From assembly GCA_033297075.1 (NCBI GenBank), contig MU858046.1, forward strand, positions 496,001 to 560,000: a DNA stretch of 64,000 nucleotides, in the 5' to 3' direction. The notes under the pieces were generated by a model. The model ran no database searches. It was not told the DNA's origin and saw only the letters and a program-made list of their open reading frames with translations. The stretch is from Rhypophila decipiens. Taxonomy: Eukaryota > Ascomycota > Sordariomycetes > Sordariales > Naviculisporaceae. This document shows positions 60,809 to 64,000 of the stretch, in pieces. Positions within the stretch are counted from its first letter, which is position 1. Every line of letters begins with the position of its first letter. The position numbers and the translations under genes are program-made.

Positions 60809-61616
60809 ATGGGTGGCTTCTACATGCAGTACCTGGAAAGTAAGTCATCAATTGAGTCGTCCTGATGGCTGGCTCCCCTTTCCGACATCCTCAGTTCATA
60901 TTGCCATTGTTTTCTTCATGGTGGGGCGTGGTTAAAGATGTGTGTCATCCGTCCGCCTCAGGGATGGCTGACCCCTGCACGACATCTCCACGACATGGAG
61001 GGCATTACACCTGTTCCTGCTTTTGAGATCGTATCCGGAACCGCTAGCAGCTTTAAACACGGTTACTTTGTCAATCAAGAGCAACTTGCCCCCTACACTC
61101 CGTCTTCTGTAGGGCTGAGGCGTTCGTGTTGGGCTGTCATGCAGATTCCTTCACGTCATGCCGCCTCGCCCCAGGTTCCGACAATATCGGGTGTCGATTT
61201 GCTGGCAGAGCGGTGATATTACCCAGGATCGAAGCTAATCGAGGTTACTTGCAGGTCTTTGCCGACGACGTGGGTGGGAAGACCCCATGTACGAGTGTTA
61301 CCGGGACTCCAGCGGGTACACTTGTCTCGTGATGGTCAACGGCCGCGAGTACCAGACGGATCTTGCATACGCATCGGATGGTCTAGCCCAGGAGAACGCA
61401 GCCATGCGAGCCTTTATGGTGTGCCGCAACTTCTCCGTCAATGGAGGCATGTTGGCCCGCAACGGGATCGTCCAAGGCCTGCCTGTGGACGAGACAAGCC
61501 GCAAGTCCAGGAGGGGAAGCCGCCACAACTCGTCTTCCAATCATGGCCATGGACACCATCGGAGCCGTCGATCTGGCCACCACTCCAGCAGTAGCTCAAC
61601 CGCCTCCCTGGAGTGA
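60809..61616 (+). CDS. small dsRNA-binding-domain protein with His/Ser/Arg-rich tail
   Basis: Two exons (60809-60839, 61255-61616) give 130 aa. The 415-nt intron is long for this genome, with a GTAAGT donor, GCTAATC branch site and TTGCAG acceptor, joining MGGFYMQYLE to SLCRRRGW. Residues about 4-72 have the alpha-beta-beta-beta-alpha layout of a dsRBD: helix 1 (MQYLESLCRRRGW), strands (MYECYRDSSGYTCLVMVNGREYQ) and helix 2 (LAQENAAMRAFMVC). The usual KKxAK basic patch at the start of helix 2 is replaced by a neutral-acidic sequence, so RNA binding may be weak or the domain may mediate protein contacts. The tail (RKSRRGSRHN, HGHGHHRSRRSGHH, poly-Ser) is basic and His-rich. It has no catalytic domain, so it is not a Dicer or a deaminase. 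The role is unknown. Confidence 0.78.
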
Positions 61617-63478
61617 AAGCATCAAGGTGGTCTCATACTTACACGGTGGGGGTCGTGGTCAGACTTGAATCCTCCTCCGATCACCCACCCAAACTGCCCC
61701 GGGGAAAGCCGTAACGCCCAATTGGTTGGAAATTGGTTACCTTGATACCACTTAAAACCGCGGACTGCATTTCTGATATAAACTTGGAGAAAGCTTCACA
61801 GCAATATTACCGAGAGAGAGACGGAAAGAGATTCCAGGAGTTATACCCTGTTGGTGGCATCCAACCCAGTTGCGAGAACGACGAATATTGGGAGAGAGGC
61901 GAAACGAAGACGGCACGACAAGATTTGGCCGATGAAAATGCATCCAACGTCATGAATTTTACGACTTTTACGATCCTAGACACCACACCATTCACGACTT
62001 TTACGACACGAGATTTTCCATTTCGATCTCTACTTTTCTCTTAAATTGTTTTCATTTCATTTTCATTCTCTTTGGTCCACCGCATGATGCATATCACGGT
62101 CTTTGAATTATACCCCGACACCGGAGAACTCAAATAACCACCTAGGCACCTAGACTTCTTCTCCCCCATCTTTGGGTACTACAGGACCGGTGGGGAAAGA
62201 ACTTCTGGTGATCTACACCAGCCCGGGACTCCATGCTTGGATCGGAGCCTTTGGATATTCGCCATTCATTTTTTCTCCTGGTACTATATATGCCTTTTCA
62301 ACGCAAGCAAACAGGGCTTCGTTGTAGTGGAAACAAACTGTTGACAACGGAAGGATCTTCTAGCACCTCCTCATTGGATTTCACTTTTTTGGATGGGAGA
62401 CATACCCACAGCCAGGAATTGCATACCTCTTGGAACCAAGGCACACGTGGGAACGAGGATATTTTGTCTGCCCCTGTGGGAGTCGCCTTTGGATCTCGTT
62501 CACATTTGCCACTCATAGCGTTTGCGCTGATTTGTCAACTCTTTGTCCGTGGGAAGGAACTTTGAGCATTATCGTTTACAGGGCGTTCTTCTTCTTCGTC
62601 CCTCTTGGAGACCCGATTTTGTTAAAGAACACCGAAAACCCGGAGGGGAATAATTAGATCGATACTCGCGGAGGTTTACCATGATTTTTTCTTTTTTTAC
62701 TTGCCTTGATATATGGAATGTGGCTCTCTGATCAATCTGGCCGAGTTTTTTTCTTTCTCTCCCAGGTCCAAAAGAATATTTGCTGTTTCGCGCGTCGTCA
62801 AAGGAAAGAGAGCAGCAGAAGGACACATCACAGCACGAGTATGAACAGACACGGCTTGGAAACAATATTTTTCCCTTCTCTTCTACGAATATCTTTGAAC
62901 TTTCCATTGGTTCGGTCATTTTTCCTTGTATCTGATGGGCTGACTACTTATTTCTGCTTACTCATGTCTCCTGAGACCACTTATGAAGTTACGAGCTCAT
63001 ATTATGATGAAGTCTATGATTATGACAGGATCTTATGAAAAGATTTAAGATGGTGAATAAGAAGGAGGGATATATAAACTGAGCGGCCTTTTATCGAGTG
63101 TGTCCTAGCATGTGGATCTGCCCACCCATTTCAACATTTCTAAATAGTAGCTGCCCTGAAAATATCCAGATATGATGTGTATGGTTTTCACTTTGAACTA
63201 TTGACAAGCGTTGAAGCCGGTGAAATTAATCAAGGTCTTCAAGTCAGCCTCATTGTCGACTGAAACAGTTTGGTTTCTATGCCTACGGGGCCTAAACTTT
63301 ATTGACACCCCTTTTCGACCAACCAACAAGCAACCTCCCGTGCCCTGGCCTCCACTCCAGCACACACACTAAACGCAAATCCCGAGAACCCTGCACACCA
63401 TGAAAACCTTGACCGACTCCACCTGGATAAAAGCCCTGAGCCCTGGCTCACCAAACACCAATCAATAAGAGAAAACGC
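61617..63478. other. 3' flank of the dsRBD gene, no gene seen
   Basis: T-rich and A/T-rich non-coding DNA. ACGACTTTTACGA occurs twice, near 61960 and 61997. No frame with domain content. Confidence 0.5.
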
Positions 63479-63565
63479 GCCCGGCTAGCTCAATCGGTAG
63501 AGCGTGAGACTCTTATTCAAGAGATCACCAATCTCAAGGTTGTGGGTTCGACCCCCACGTCGGGC
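63479..63565 (+). tRNA. tRNA-Lys (anticodon CTT) with a 15-nt intron
   Basis: The cloverleaf is complete: acceptor GCCCGGC pairing with GTCGGGC (one G-T), D-arm GCTC...GAGC, anticodon stem TGAGA/TCTCA with loop C-T-CTT-A-A, variable loop AGGTT, and T-arm GTGGG-TTCGACC-CCCAC. The anticodon CTT is at 63512-63514. The intron (63516-63530) follows position 37, as in eukaryotic nuclear tRNA genes. It contains AAGAG, which can pair with the CTCTT of the anticodon loop, the usual anticodon-intron helix recognised by the splicing endonuclease. The spliced product is 72 nt before CCA, with T at 63566 as discriminator. Internal A and B boxes are intact. Confidence 0.95.
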
Positions 63566-63566
63566 T

Positions 63567-64000
63567 CAATTCCCGTCGCAACGACAGCCACTTCTCTTAT
63601 TCTTTTGTCTTTTTTTTCTTTATCAAAAGTTATTCTTTTGAAAGTCTAGTTGGCACTTTCTTTCTCCATGTTCTATCTAGTTTTTACAGATTACCTCTTT
63701 TTTTCTCTCTCCGAAACTCCAGCATAATTCACCGTGATATATTTCACCGCTTTCCATGATTGATTAACCCTTATTTTCTCCGTCCATGCGATGGATGGTA
63801 CGGACAAGGACACTTTGGTGGCTTCCTTCCCAGTCGAGTGTCATGTCTTCTCGAAGGCCTAGACCCCTGTGGACACGACGATATGGGTCTCTGTCACAGG
63901 CCAAAACTTGTGCCCCTCACTCATAATTCGAGATCTACGACCATGCCCATGGTCAGGCGGAGGGTGAACAAGGGCCCGAATAAGTCGCTCGTATCTGGAG
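63567..64000. other. right edge, no gene seen
   Basis: T-rich tRNA 3' flank followed by unremarkable sequence with no frame of note. Confidence 0.5.
63610..63617 (+). terminator. RNA polymerase III terminator of tRNA-Lys
   Basis: Eight consecutive T residues about 45 bp after the tRNA. An earlier run of four T at 63603-63606 could already terminate some transcripts. Confidence 0.7.

Overview
The window looks like nuclear DNA of a filamentous ascomycete (Pezizomycotina), most likely a eurotiomycete. Genes carry short introns (about 50-190 nt, one of 415 nt) with GTAAGT/GTATGT-type donors and CTAAC-like branch points. The proteins are fungal orthologues: GDP-mannose pyrophosphorylase, complex III hinge subunit, Sct1-type acyltransferase, Apd1 ferredoxin, BRAP2-type RING protein, tetra-ubiquitin, farnesyltransferase beta and a Zn2Cys6 regulator. 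The short palindrome-derived motif TACTCCGTA is scattered between genes, which I associate with Eurotiales genomes. The order-level call is inference.

Layout. 0-10.7 kb is gene-poor: a probable decayed gene (165-915, minus), one AT-hook protein gene (2910-3703, plus) and long stretches without a convincing gene. 10.8-12.2 kb carries GDP-mannose pyrophosphorylase. From 13.1 to 46.0 kb every recognised gene lies on the minus strand: a putative two-cistron unit of microproteins whose stop and start overlap as TAATG (13117-13475), QCR6, a WBP2/GRAM protein, a Rid1-like GTPase-binding protein, APD1, the glycerol-3-phosphate acyltransferase, the BRAP2/ETP1 RING protein, tetra-ubiquitin and the Zn2Cys6 factor. 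46-52 kb has no convincing gene. RAM1 (51997-54112, plus) is followed 52 bp after its stop by a 290-bp inverted-repeat element flanked by an 8-bp direct repeat. Another 6 kb of apparently non-coding DNA leads to a small dsRNA-binding-domain protein (60809-61616, plus) and an intron-containing tRNA-Lys(CTT) at 63479-63565.

Function. Most genes are unlinked housekeeping functions: cell-wall and glycosylation precursor supply (PSA1), respiration (QCR6), phospholipid synthesis (SCT1), ubiquitin supply and ligation (UBI4, BRAP2/ETP1), prenylation of Ras/Rho-type proteins (RAM1) and Rho-type signalling (Rid1-like). I see no biosynthetic cluster, CRISPR array or intact transposase.

The most unusual items are the overlapping-stop/start microprotein pair, the AT-hook protein fused to what looks like an inactive retropepsin-like fold, the element next to RAM1, and a GTATCCGTA/TACGGATAC 9-mer that I found twelve times, always outside recognised coding sequence and twice as a perfect inverted repeat.
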